DNA from: Oceanimonas aquatica
Lineage (GTDB): Bacteria > Pseudomonadota > Gammaproteobacteria > Enterobacterales > Aeromonadaceae
Assembly (NCBI RefSeq): GCF_030732065.1
Contig: NZ_JAVBHX010000001.1
Span: forward strand, 310,001-374,000
Reading direction: 5' to 3'
DNA length: 64,000 nt
The first letter of the stretch is position 1. Every line of letters starts with the position of its first letter. Shown here one piece after another: positions 17,797-26,298 of this stretch. A program made the translations under genes and the position numbers. The notes below the pieces were generated by a model, which saw only the letters and a list, made by a program, of their open reading frames with translations, was not told the origin of the DNA and ran no database searches.

Positions 17797-17820
17797 TTAT
17801 ATATTATATAATTCATGAAT
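17795..17820. promoter_or_regulatory. AT-rich palindromes after the decarboxylase-like gene
   Basis: A 19-bp palindrome (arms AATTATATA/TATATAATT, 17795-17813) joined to ATTCATGAAT (17811-17820). Base composition stands out from the GC-rich surroundings and resembles the AT-rich operators at 14128 and 19005, but the sequence is not the same. It lies 165 bases before gntR. Confidence 0.35.
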
Positions 17821-17827
17821 GAAGGCG

Positions 17828-17868
17828 GCCTGGTCGGCGAGTGCCATACTCCCTGCCAGGCTGTTTTT
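17828..17868 (+). terminator. Probable terminator of the first TRAP operon
   Basis: Arms GCCTGG/CCAGGC around a smaller internal GGC/GCC hairpin, followed by GTTTTTG. Long loop, so strength is uncertain. Confidence 0.5.
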
Positions 17869-17984
17869 GTGATTTCTTATTCATAATGCGATTGAGATCA
17901 CCCTTGTCCGCCTCGGGCATACCGTTTTGGCCGGCAACGGATTAAGGTAATCGATCAATAACATTCATATAACAGGAGCACGAT

Positions 17985-18680
17985 ATGGCAAGCAGTGTGA
18001 ATTCCCTGAGCCAGGGTTCCCTGCGGCGACGCTCGCTGCATGAGGAAGTGGCCGACTGCGTGCGCACCATGATCATCGAGGGTGAGCTGAAAGAAGGGGA
18101 GCGCATCAATGAACCGGCCCTGTGTAAACAGCTGGATATCTCCCGCACGCCGCTGCGTGAAGCCCTCAAGGTGCTGCACTCGGAAGGCATTGTCACCATC
18201 GAGCCCAACCGGGGCGCACGGGTGGCGGTGATCACGCCGGACGAAATTCGCGAGCACTTTGAAATCATTTGTTCCCTGGAGCGCCGTGCCGCCGAGCTCA
18301 CCGCCGAACGGGCCACGGCCGCCGACCTGGAGCAGCTGACCCGGCTGCAGTATCAGTTGGAAGGCTATCATCGGGCTCAGGACAAGCAGCAGTATTTCGA
18401 AATCAACCAGCATATTCACCGGCTGATTATCGAGCTTGCCGGCAACGACACTCTGATCCAGCTGCATCATCAGCTGATGAACAAGGTCAGCCGGGGTCGT
18501 TATCTGGCCATTGGCTTTCATCATCGCTGGGACGAGTCCGTGACCGAGCATCAGCAACTGCTGGACGCTCTTAAAGCCGGTGACGGCGACAGGGCAGGGC
18601 GCATTCTGGCCGAGCACGTCATGCATACCGGCAAGCTGCTGGTCAGTGAACTGGAGAAAAAACAGCAAAAAGCGGGCTAA
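17985..18680 (+). CDS. GntR-family regulator, FCD (FadR/VanR) subfamily
   Basis: 231 residues. N-terminal winged helix-turn-helix (about 17-85; LDISRTPLREALKVLHSEGIV is the recognition region) and an all-helical FCD ligand domain (about 90-220) with the metal-binding His residues in EINQHIHRLI and later EHVMHTGKL. The start is supported by CAGGAG seven bases upstream. FCD proteins usually bind small carboxylates and repress neighbouring catabolic genes. It lies between the two divisions of the island, both of which carry the same motif in their leaders, so it is the obvious local repressor. Confidence 0.92.
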   Translation: MASSVNSLSQGSLRRRSLHEEVADCVRTMIIEGELKEGERINEPALCKQLDISRTPLREALKVLHSEGIVTIEPNRGARVAVITPDEIREHFEIICSLERRAAELTAERATAADLEQLTRLQYQLEGYHRAQDKQQYFEINQHIHRLIIELAGNDTLIQLHHQLMNKVSRGRYLAIGFHHRWDESVTEHQQLLDALKAGDGDRAGRILAEHVMHTGKLLVSELEKKQQKAG

Positions 18681-18691
18681 GCCGCTAGCCG

Positions 18692-18722
18692 GAGCGGCGC
18701 CAGGCCCCGCTCTTGTTTTTTT
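18692..18722 (+). terminator. gntR intrinsic terminator
   Basis: Arms GAGCGG/CCGCTC, nine-base loop, then TTGTTTTTTT. Confidence 0.85.
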
Positions 18723-19004
18723 GATGGTTTCTTCGTTTTTCTTTTTCTCTCTTTAATCTCTTTTTCTTCCTCTCTGCCAGCCGGTGCTCCGGCTGTTGCC
18801 TGACCGTCTTGGCTTTTTCTTCCCAACTGCCGGTAACGACATCGTGTCTCCGCGATAGCCAGTTGTTTTTTAGCGAGTCCGCATTTAAGGCATGCCACTT
18901 TTTTATACAAAACCCACTTGTTAACAATTTGTTTTGTTTGTGCGATCCCGTTCACATTCCCGTTACTACCGGTTTGAAAGCTTCAACAAGCAATGATTAA
19001 TTAC
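18723..19004. other. Non-coding leader with a pyrimidine-rich tract
   Basis: Between gntR and the hydantoinase gene. The first 55 bases are almost purely T and C on the plus strand; the remainder is of ordinary composition. No credible coding frame or RNA fold was recognised. The promoter of the second operon must lie at its right end, next to the operator-like motif. Confidence 0.5.
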
Positions 19005-19025
19005 GTATACATAATTATGAATGCA
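19005..19025. promoter_or_regulatory. Operator-like motif, copy 2 (hydantoinase operon promoter)
   Basis: GTATACATAATTATGAAT followed by GCA; differs from the copy at 14128 in one base over the first 18. It forms an imperfect dyad centred on CATAATTATG and contains a CATAAT -10-like hexamer, 36 bases before the hydantoinase start. Confidence 0.6.
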
Positions 19026-19060
19026 ATCTAGTGGATTGGAACAACATCAAGGAGTGACCC

Positions 19061-20482
19061 ATGTCCGAGTTTGATCTGGTGATTCGAAACGGCCGCATTG
19101 CCACCGCCGCCGACGTAACCGACTGTGATATCGGTATCAAGGACGGCCGTATTGTGGCTCTGGGCCTGAACCTGGGCGAGGGTAGGGAAGAGATTGACGC
19201 CAGTGGCCAGCTGGTGCTGCCGGGCGGCGTGGATGCCCACTGTCATCTGGATCAGCCGATGCCTGACGGGCTGCGCATGGCCGACGACTTTTACACCGGC
19301 ACCCGCTCCGCAGCCTGTGGCGGCACTACCACCGTCATGCCCTTTGCCGCCCAGGAAAAAGGCCAGTCGCTGAAGGCGGCGGTAGAAGACTACCACCAGC
19401 GTGCCGAGGGCAAGGCGGTGGTGGATTACGCCTTTCACCTGATCGTCAGTGACCCCACCGAAACCGTGCTCAAGGAAGAGCTGCCGGAGCTGATCCGCCA
19501 GGGTTGTACTTCGTTCAAGATTTACATGACCTACGACGACCTCAAGCTCAACGACGGTCAGATCCTCGACGTGCTGGCGCTGGCCCGGGACGAAGGCGCC
19601 ATGGCCATGATCCACGCCGAAAACGCCGACTGCATCGGCTGGCTGACCAAGCGGCTGATCGACGCCGGTCACACCGCGCCAAAATACCATGCCGCCGCCC
19701 GCCCCATGCTGGTGGAGCGGGAAGCCACTCACAGGGTCATCGCCCTGTCCGAGCTGGTGGACGTGCCCATTCTGATTGTGCATGTGTCCGGTGAAGAGGC
19801 GGTGGAGCAAATTCGCTGGGCCCGCAGCAAGGGCATCAGCATCTACGCCGAAACCTGCCCCCAGTACCTGTTCCTGACCGCCGAAGATCTGGGTATTGAC
19901 GGCTACGAAGGCGCCAAGTGCGTGTGCAGTCCGCCACCCCGGGATGAAGCCAACCAGCAGGTGATCTGGGACGGCCTGGAAGACGGTCTGTTTACCATCT
20001 TCTCGTCTGACCATGCCCCGTTCCGTTACGAAGACCCCCAGGGCAAGAAGCCGAACGGCGAAGAGGTGGACTTTCCCTATATTCCCAACGGCATTCCCGG
20101 CCTGGAAACACGGCTGCCGCTGTTGTTCTCGGAAGGGGTCAACAAGGGCCGCATTACCCTCAACCGCTTCGTGGAGCTGACCGCCACCAACCCGGCCAAG
20201 CTCTACGGCCTGTATCCGCAAAAGGGCAGCATTGCCGTGGGCGCCGATGCCGATATCGCCATCTGGGATCCGAAGCGTGAAGTGGTCATTCAGAACGAAC
20301 TGCTGCATCACGATGTGGATTACACCCCCTACGAGGGTCAGGTGGTCACCGGCTGGCCGGTGCTGACCCTGAGCCGGGGCAAGGTGGTGTGGCGGGACGG
20401 CGAGGTGCTGGGCCAGGCCGGTGATGGCCGCTTTTTGCCCTGCGGCAAGCCGGACATGGCCAAACCCAAGGTGCGGCGCTGA
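19061..20482 (+). CDS. D-hydantoinase / dihydropyrimidinase-family amidohydrolase
   Basis: 473 residues, cytosolic binuclear-zinc enzyme that opens cyclic ureides or imides. All metal ligands are visible: His60 and His62 (DAHCHLD), carbamylated Lys153 (SFKIYM), His185 (MIHAEN), His241 (IVHVSG) and Asp317 (FSSDHAPF). The substrate could be a dihydropyrimidine, a hydantoin or a cyclic imide; sequence alone does not decide. First gene of the second operon, with AAGGAG upstream of the start; the aminotransferase follows after 81 bases that include a GGCCG/CGGCC hairpin. Confidence 0.93.
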   Translation: MSEFDLVIRNGRIATAADVTDCDIGIKDGRIVALGLNLGEGREEIDASGQLVLPGGVDAHCHLDQPMPDGLRMADDFYTGTRSAACGGTTTVMPFAAQEKGQSLKAAVEDYHQRAEGKAVVDYAFHLIVSDPTETVLKEELPELIRQGCTSFKIYMTYDDLKLNDGQILDVLALARDEGAMAMIHAENADCIGWLTKRLIDAGHTAPKYHAAARPMLVEREATHRVIALSELVDVPILIVHVSGEEAVEQIRWARSKGISIYAETCPQYLFLTAEDLGIDGYEGAKCVCSPPPRDEANQQVIWDGLEDGLFTIFSSDHAPFRYEDPQGKKPNGEEVDFPYIPNGIPGLETRLPLLFSEGVNKGRITLNRFVELTATNPAKLYGLYPQKGSIAVGADADIAIWDPKREVVIQNELLHHDVDYTPYEGQVVTGWPVLTLSRGKVVWRDGEVLGQAGDGRFLPCGKPDMAKPKVRR

Positions 20483-20563
20483 GCAAGCGAACAAGGACGA
20501 TTTCGGGCAGGCCGGTTCAATACGGATCGGCCGCCCACTCACAGAGCAGTTCAAGGAGTGAAT

Positions 20564-21730
20564 ATGTCATACAAAAGCGGGCGTCATTTTCTGCAGATCC
20601 CGGGCCCCTCACCGGTACCGGAGCGTCTGGTTCGCGCCATGTCACAAGCGGTGATCGATCACCGCGGGCCGGAGTTCGGTGAGCTGGGTCGCGATGTGCT
20701 GGCCGGCATCAAGCGCATTTTCCAGACCGACAGCCCGGTGGTGATTTATCCCGCCTCCGGCACCGGCGCCTGGGAAGCGGCGCTGGTCAACACCCTGAGC
20801 CCCGGCGACCGGGTACTGATGTGTGAAACCGGTCAGTTTGCCACCCTCTGGCATGAGCTGGCCACTCGTTTGGGCGTGGAAGTGGAATTTCTGCCCGGCG
20901 ACTGGCGCCACGGCGCCAGCCCGGAAGCCATTGCCGAGCGCCTGAGCCAGGACACCGAGCATCACATTCAGGCAGTGTGCGTGGTGCACAACGAAACCTC
21001 TACTGGCGTCACCAGCCGTATTGCCGATATTCGCCGTGCCATCAACGGCACCGGCCATCCGGCGCTGTTTATGGTGGACACCATTTCGGGTCTGGCCTCA
21101 GCCGAATACAAGCACGATGAATGGGGCGTGGATGTCACCGTGTCCGGCTCGCAAAAAGGCCTGATGCTGCCCCCCGGCATCAGCTTCAATGCCCTGAGCG
21201 ACAAGGCCCTGGCCCGCAGCAAGCAGGCCAGACTGCCGAAATCCTACTGGGACTGGGCGTCCATGCTGGCGGGCAACGCCACCGGTTATTTTCCCTACAC
21301 GCCCGCCACCAACCTGCTCTATGGCCTGAAGGAAGCCATCGTCATGCTGGAAGAGGAGGGGCTGGATAACGTCTTTGCCCGTCACCAGCGCCATGCCGAG
21401 GCCACCCGCCGGGCGGTACAGGCCTGGGGCCTGGAAGTGCTGTGCCTTAACCCCGAGGAATACAGCCCGGTACTGACCACGGTACTGCTGCCGGAAGGTC
21501 ACGACGCCGACGCCCTGCGCAAGGTCATTCTGGATCGCTTCGACATGTCGCTGGGCGCGGGTCTTGGCAAGCTCAAGGGCCGGGTGTTCCGCATCGGTCA
21601 CCTGGGCGACATCAATGACCTCACCCTGCTCGGCACCCTGGCCGGCGTCGAGATGGGGCTGGTGGCGGCGGGCGTGCCCCACAGTCAGGGCGGTGTACAG
21701 GCCGCCATGCGTTTTCTGGCCGACCACTAA
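20564..21730 (+). CDS. Class V aminotransferase, alanine/serine-glyoxylate type (PucG-like)
   Basis: 388 residues; PLP enzyme with Lys198 in VSGSQKGLMLPPG, Asp172 in FMVDTISGLASAEY and the N-terminal IPGPSPVPERL typical of SgaA/AGXT/PucG. The start is ATG 20564, which has AAGGAG five bases upstream; a GTG two codons earlier overlaps that site. PucG acts on ureidoglycine with glyoxylate, while other members use serine or alanine; the amino donor here is unknown. Together with the hydantoinase it suggests nitrogen recovery from a ureide or amino-acid-like intermediate. Confidence 0.9.
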   Translation: MSYKSGRHFLQIPGPSPVPERLVRAMSQAVIDHRGPEFGELGRDVLAGIKRIFQTDSPVVIYPASGTGAWEAALVNTLSPGDRVLMCETGQFATLWHELATRLGVEVEFLPGDWRHGASPEAIAERLSQDTEHHIQAVCVVHNETSTGVTSRIADIRRAINGTGHPALFMVDTISGLASAEYKHDEWGVDVTVSGSQKGLMLPPGISFNALSDKALARSKQARLPKSYWDWASMLAGNATGYFPYTPATNLLYGLKEAIVMLEEEGLDNVFARHQRHAEATRRAVQAWGLEVLCLNPEEYSPVLTTVLLPEGHDADALRKVILDRFDMSLGAGLGKLKGRVFRIGHLGDINDLTLLGTLAGVEMGLVAAGVPHSQGGVQAAMRFLADH

Positions 21731-21800
21731 GGATTTCGGTGGCCCGCGGCGTGTGGGTCACCTGTTCATGCAATTAGCATATTCAAGGAAGGACAACCTC

Positions 21801-22838
21801 ATGATGAGAAAACTGATCGTATCCACCCTGCTGGGCAGTGTTCTGGCGTCCACTCCGGCCCTGGCCGAAACCATCAACCTCAAGGTCATTGGTCAGCCGC
21901 TGGCGACCGGTCTGATCCAGAAAAACAAGGAACAGCCGTTTTTTGAAAACCTGGCCGAAAAGACCGGCCTGCCGCTCAAGGTCAACTATAAGCCCCTCGA
22001 TACCACCGGCATCAAGGACGTGGAACAACTGCGGGTACTGAAATCCGGCCTGTTTGACCTGATCTCCCTGCGCATGTCCCAGATTTCCCGGGATGAGCCC
22101 ACCATTCTGGGTCTGGATCTGGTGGGTCTGAACCCGGACTTCGAGCAGGGCCGCAAGGTGGTGGCCGCCTACAAGGACACCGTGGATCAGCGTCTGCAGG
22201 AGCGCTTCAACACCAAGCTGCTGGGCGTATGGCCCTTTGGCCCTCAGGTGCTGTTCTGTAACCACCCCATCAACGGCCTGGAAGACGTCAAGGGCCTGAA
22301 GGTACGGGTGTATGACCAGAACCTGGCCCAGTTTGTGGAATCCGTGGGCGGTGTGCCGGTGCCGGTGGCCTTTGGTGATGTGCACCAGAGTCTGGCGCTG
22401 GGCATGATTGAGTGTGCCATTACCGGCCCCAGTTCCGCCAACTCCGCGGGCTGGCCGGAAGTGACCACCCACATGCTGCCCCTGGGTTTCCAGCTGGCGC
22501 TGAACGGCTACGGCATCAACCTCAAGGCCTGGAACAAGCTGGATGAAGCGCAGCAGCAGACCCTGCAGGCCGCCTTTGACGAGCTGAATGAGGAAATCTG
22601 GAGCTACTCGGAAGAGCTGTTCCTGGATGCCAGCCGCTGTAACGTGGGTGAGCAGCCCTGTGAAACCGGCAAGTCCTTCAACCTGGTGGAAGTGCCGGTG
22701 AACGAAGCCGACCTGGCCACCGTGGCCAGCACAGTGACTCAGGTGTCCTACCCGACCTGGGCCGAGCAGTGCGACAAGTCAAACCCTGACTGCTCTGCCA
22801 ACTGGAAACGGGACCTGAAGGATATCGTGGGCCTGTAA
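21801..22838 (+). CDS. TRAP transporter substrate-binding protein (DctP family), system 2
   Basis: 345 residues, from tandem ATGs at 21801/21804 with GGAAGGA upstream; the frame is open earlier but that part is antisense-like sequence inside the aminotransferase gene. Signal peptide MMRKLIVSTLLGSVLASTPALA. Binding-fold landmarks are the conserved Arg region DVKGLKVRVYDQNLAQFVES and ALGMIECAITGPSSANSAGW. It differs strongly from the system-1 protein and carries two extra Cys pairs near the C-terminus (SRCNVGEQPCE, EQCDKSNPDCS), possibly disulfides. Ligand unknown. Confidence 0.9.
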   Translation: MMRKLIVSTLLGSVLASTPALAETINLKVIGQPLATGLIQKNKEQPFFENLAEKTGLPLKVNYKPLDTTGIKDVEQLRVLKSGLFDLISLRMSQISRDEPTILGLDLVGLNPDFEQGRKVVAAYKDTVDQRLQERFNTKLLGVWPFGPQVLFCNHPINGLEDVKGLKVRVYDQNLAQFVESVGGVPVPVAFGDVHQSLALGMIECAITGPSSANSAGWPEVTTHMLPLGFQLALNGYGINLKAWNKLDEAQQQTLQAAFDELNEEIWSYSEELFLDASRCNVGEQPCETGKSFNLVEVPVNEADLATVASTVTQVSYPTWAEQCDKSNPDCSANWKRDLKDIVGL

Positions 22839-22845
22839 CCAACCT

Positions 22846-22869
22846 CAACGCCGGCAGATGCCGGCGTTG
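22846..22869 (+). terminator. Perfect 10-bp stem-loop between dctP2 and dctQ2
   Basis: Arms CAACGCCGGC/GCCGGCGTTG, loop AGAT, no U-run. Probably a partial terminator or 3'-end stabiliser that raises binding-protein mRNA over permease mRNA, an arrangement common in binding-protein operons. Confidence 0.6.
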
Positions 22870-22996
22870 TTGTCAGAATGACACTAAAAGTGGACCGGTT
22901 GGCGGTGCGGGCAGGCAAGCCCGGTGGTCGCCGACACCACGCCCGGCAAGCAAGGTGGCAACAGCCCCTTGCAGCCGGCTACAAGGAGACGTTGAC

Positions 22997-23608
22997 ATGA
23001 AGCGAATAGAGCAACTGACCAGCCTGGTATTTGGCGGCATGTTTCTGCTGTTGTCGCTGATGATTGCGGTAGAAACCCTGCTGCGCAAGTTTTTCAAGAT
23101 ATCGTTGCAGGGGGTCGATGAGCTGAGCGGTTACGCCCTGGCCGTGGGCGCCACTCTGGCGTTTACCATCGCCCTGTTTGGCCGTGCGCACATGCGCATC
23201 GACATTTTTCATGAGCGGCTGCCAAAGGGTCTGCAGAGCGTGCTGAACTGGCTTTCCGCCATGTTTATGAGCGGTCTGGGTCTGTTCCTGGCCTGGGTCT
23301 GTCTGAATGTGGTGCGCGAAACCATGGATTACGGCAGCACCTCCCAGACGCCCTGGGCGACGCCGCTGATTTATCCCCAGAGTGTCTGGATGGCGGGCCT
23401 GGCGGTATTTGCCCTGGTAGCACTGGGCTATGGCCTGCGTGCCACCTGGCTGCTGGCAACCGGCCGGCACCAGACACTGAACAATGAGTTTAACCCCAAA
23501 GGGGTAAGTGAAGAGCTGAAGGAAGAGCTGGCCGACTTTGCCCAGCGCCAGCAGCAACAGGATCAAAACACCGTGGCGCCAAAACTGGCCGGGGAGGGTG
23601 CACAATGA
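22997..23608 (+). CDS. TRAP transporter small permease (DctQ), system 2
   Basis: 203 residues from ATG 22997 (MKRIEQLTSLVFGG), which has AAGGAG eight bases upstream; a longer in-frame start lacks such a site. Four membrane helices (about 7-29, 45-65, 85-108, 130-152), the LQGVDELSGYALAVGATLAF motif of DctQ and a hydrophilic C-terminal tail of about 50 residues, longer than usual and rich in Glu/Gln. It overlaps dctM by four bases. Confidence 0.9.
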   Translation: MKRIEQLTSLVFGGMFLLLSLMIAVETLLRKFFKISLQGVDELSGYALAVGATLAFTIALFGRAHMRIDIFHERLPKGLQSVLNWLSAMFMSGLGLFLAWVCLNVVRETMDYGSTSQTPWATPLIYPQSVWMAGLAVFALVALGYGLRATWLLATGRHQTLNNEFNPKGVSEELKEELADFAQRQQQQDQNTVAPKLAGEGAQ

Positions 23609-24894
23609 CTGTAACCACCGTTTTTATCGGCTTTTTCGCCATGCTCGGCATGCTGCTGCTGGGGGTGCCCATCGCCGTGGCCATGGCCCTGATTGGGGTG
23701 ATTGGCGGCATCATGGTGTTCGACTGGACCTTTATGGATTCTATCGGTTCCGTGGTCTGGAGTGTGCACAACGAAGCGTTGCTGACCGCCATTCCGCTGT
23801 TCATTCTGCTGGGTGAGCTGCTGCTGCGCAGCGGCATCGCCGACAAGATGTTCCTGTCCATGTCGGCCTGGCTGGGCCGGTTGCCCGGTGGCCTGCTGCA
23901 CACCAACATCGGCTCCTGTGCCCTGTTTGCCGCCACCTCCGGCTCCTCGGTGGCCACCGCCGCCACCATAGGTACAGTAGCGCTGCCGTCGCTGCAGGAA
24001 CGCAAGTACTCCATGCGTCAGTCCCTGGGCAGCCTGGCGGCCGGTGGCACCTTAGGGATCCTTATTCCGCCCAGCGTCAATATGCTGATCTACGGCTCGC
24101 TCACCAACAACTCCATCGGCAAGCTGTTTATGGCGGGGCTTATTCCCGGCGTCATGCTGAGCCTGCTGTTCATGGTGTATATCGGCTTTGCCAACCGCGG
24201 CAAGGGCAGCATTCGTGAAGAAAAACTGCCGCTGTCCGAGAAGCTGCGTCTGTCCCGCCACCTGATCCCGCCTGCGGTGGTATTCGGTATCGTCATGGGC
24301 AGCATCTACAGCGGCCTGGCCACCGCCACCGAGTCGGCTGCCCTGGGCGTGATGACCGCCCTCTGGTTTGCCTGGCGCTCCGGCCGGCTGTCACTGAATT
24401 TCCTGCAGGAATGTTTTGTGCAGACCGCGCGCATTACCGGCATGATCCTGCTCATCATCACCGCCGCCTTTGTGCTTAACCTCACCATCAGCCTCACCGG
24501 CGTGGTGGACGAACTGACCGCCTGGGTAACCTCCTTTGGCCTCAGTGCCACCGGTCTGTTGCTCATCCTCATCCTGTTCTACCTGGCACTCGGTATGTTC
24601 ATGGACGTGTTGTCGATGCAGGTGCTGACCATTCCCATCACCTATCCCATCGTGACCGCTTTGGGTGTGGACCCCATCTGGTACGGCGTGTTCGTAGTGC
24701 TGATGTGTGAGCTGGCGCTGATCACTCCGCCGGTGGGCATGAACCTGTTCGTGGTACAGAGTGTACGCAAGGACGGTGGCAACATCAGTGATGTGATGTG
24801 GGGCGTGGTGCCGTTCATCCTGATCATGATGCTGTTTACCTTCAGTCTGATGACCTTCCCGGAGATCGCCCTGTGGCTGCCCAACATGATGTAA
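23605..24894 (+). CDS. TRAP transporter large permease (DctM), system 2
   Basis: 429 residues with about 12 membrane segments. Motifs: AIPLFILLGELLLRSG, the GTLGILIPPSVNMLIYG loop and ALITPPVGMNLFV. Translationally coupled to DctQ by an ATGA overlap, and its 3' end overlaps the proposed start of the amidase gene by 22 bases, so transport and hydrolysis are cotranscribed. Confidence 0.94.
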   Translation: MTVTTVFIGFFAMLGMLLLGVPIAVAMALIGVIGGIMVFDWTFMDSIGSVVWSVHNEALLTAIPLFILLGELLLRSGIADKMFLSMSAWLGRLPGGLLHTNIGSCALFAATSGSSVATAATIGTVALPSLQERKYSMRQSLGSLAAGGTLGILIPPSVNMLIYGSLTNNSIGKLFMAGLIPGVMLSLLFMVYIGFANRGKGSIREEKLPLSEKLRLSRHLIPPAVVFGIVMGSIYSGLATATESAALGVMTALWFAWRSGRLSLNFLQECFVQTARITGMILLIITAAFVLNLTISLTGVVDELTAWVTSFGLSATGLLLILILFYLALGMFMDVLSMQVLTIPITYPIVTALGVDPIWYGVFVVLMCELALITPPVGMNLFVVQSVRKDGGNISDVMWGVVPFILIMMLFTFSLMTFPEIALWLPNMM

Positions 24895-26285
24895 CCCAAA
24901 GCTGGCGCCTCGGCGCCCTGGAGCTGGCGGCGGCGTATGCCGCCAGCACCCTGACCCCGCTGGCGGTGGTCGACGCGCTGGGCGAGCGTATCGCCCGGCT
25001 CAACCCCGAACTCAACGCCCTGATAACGATAAACCCGGCGGCCAGTGAGGAGGCCGCCGCCGCCACTAGGCGGTGGGCCGAAGGCCGGCCGTTGAGCGCC
25101 CTTGATGGTGTGCCGCTGACGGTCAAGGATCACCTCAACGTGCGTGGCCTGGCCACCACCTGGGGCAACCTGGCCCTGGCCGGCAACATTGCTCACGAGG
25201 AAGAGCTGGCGGTGGCCCGCTGCCGGGCCGCGGGCCTGGTGATACTCGGCAAGACCAATGTGCCCGAGTTCACCCTGGAGGGGTATACCGACAACCCCTT
25301 GTTCGGTGTGACCCGCAACCCCTGGAACCCGGGTCTGACCCCGGGCGGCTCCAGCGGCGGCGCGGTGGCGAGTGTGGCTGCGGGGCTGGCGCCGCTGGCG
25401 CTGGGCACCGACGGCGGTGGCTCCATTCGCCGGCCGGCGTCCCATACCGGCCTGGTGGGGCTCAAGCCTTCCATCGGCGCCGTGGCCCGGGCCGGCAGCC
25501 TGCCCCAGGTGATGCTCGACTTTGAAGTGGTGGGGCCACTGGCCCGCAGCGCCGCTGATGCCGAGGCCCTGTACCGCATTATCGCCGGACCGGACCGGCG
25601 GGATCCCGCTTCCTGGCGCACTCACTCCGAGGCACCGGCCGGCAAGTTGCGTATTCACTATGTGCCCCGTTTCGGCGAGCAGCCCCTGAATGCCGAGATC
25701 GCCGAGAACGTGGAGCGAGCGCTGGCGGTGTTTGAGCGCCAGGGCCACCGGGTAACCCAAGGGGAGCTGCCGTTCTCCTTTGAGCCGGTGGACCGCTTCT
25801 GGCCCATGCTGGGAGTCACCGCAGTGGCGGCCATTTTCCACGCCTTTCCCGAGACCGAGCCCGAGGCCGCCGAGCGCTTTCGCGACATGGCCGAGCAGGG
25901 CCGGCAGCTGTCGGCCACCGATTACCTGTGCGGCCTGGACGGCATTCGCGGGTTTCGCCGTACCGTGGCCGAGGCCTTTGAAGAGGTCGACATCATTATG
26001 ACGCCGTCGGCGGCGGCCCTGCCCTGGCCGGCGGAGCAGCCTTACCCGGTTGAGATCAACGGTCAGCCGGTGGGCCCGCGTGGCCATGCCATCTATACCG
26101 GCTGGGTGAACGCCAGTGGTCACCCGGCCATCAACCTGCCGGCGGCGCCGTCGGCGGACGGCCTGCCCATCGGCTTTCAGCTGGTGGCGGCCATGGGTCA
26201 GGATGAGCTGCTGCTGCGGCTGGCGGCGGAATATGAACAGCAACAACCGGGCTGGCAGTGGCCGGCGCTGGCAGAAACGAAATAA
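24873..26285 (+). CDS. Amidase-signature family amidohydrolase
   Basis: 470 residues if translation starts at GTG 24873, supported by GGAG eight bases upstream; a longer reading runs antisense-like inside dctM. The Ser-cisSer-Lys triad is present: Lys85 (TVKDHLN), cis-Ser160 (GGSSGG) and nucleophile Ser184 (GTDGGGSIRRPAS). It hydrolyses an amide to acid and ammonia; half-amides such as maleamate- or succinamate-like products of the hydantoinase are plausible substrates, but this is inference. Followed after 13 bases by the hydratase. Confidence 0.9.
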   Translation: MAAQHDVTQSWRLGALELAAAYAASTLTPLAVVDALGERIARLNPELNALITINPAASEEAAAATRRWAEGRPLSALDGVPLTVKDHLNVRGLATTWGNLALAGNIAHEEELAVARCRAAGLVILGKTNVPEFTLEGYTDNPLFGVTRNPWNPGLTPGGSSGGAVASVAAGLAPLALGTDGGGSIRRPASHTGLVGLKPSIGAVARAGSLPQVMLDFEVVGPLARSAADAEALYRIIAGPDRRDPASWRTHSEAPAGKLRIHYVPRFGEQPLNAEIAENVERALAVFERQGHRVTQGELPFSFEPVDRFWPMLGVTAVAAIFHAFPETEPEAAERFRDMAEQGRQLSATDYLCGLDGIRGFRRTVAEAFEEVDIIMTPSAAALPWPAEQPYPVEINGQPVGPRGHAIYTGWVNASGHPAINLPAAPSADGLPIGFQLVAAMGQDELLLRLAAEYEQQQPGWQWPALAETK

Positions 26286-26298
26286 CAGGATGAGCACC

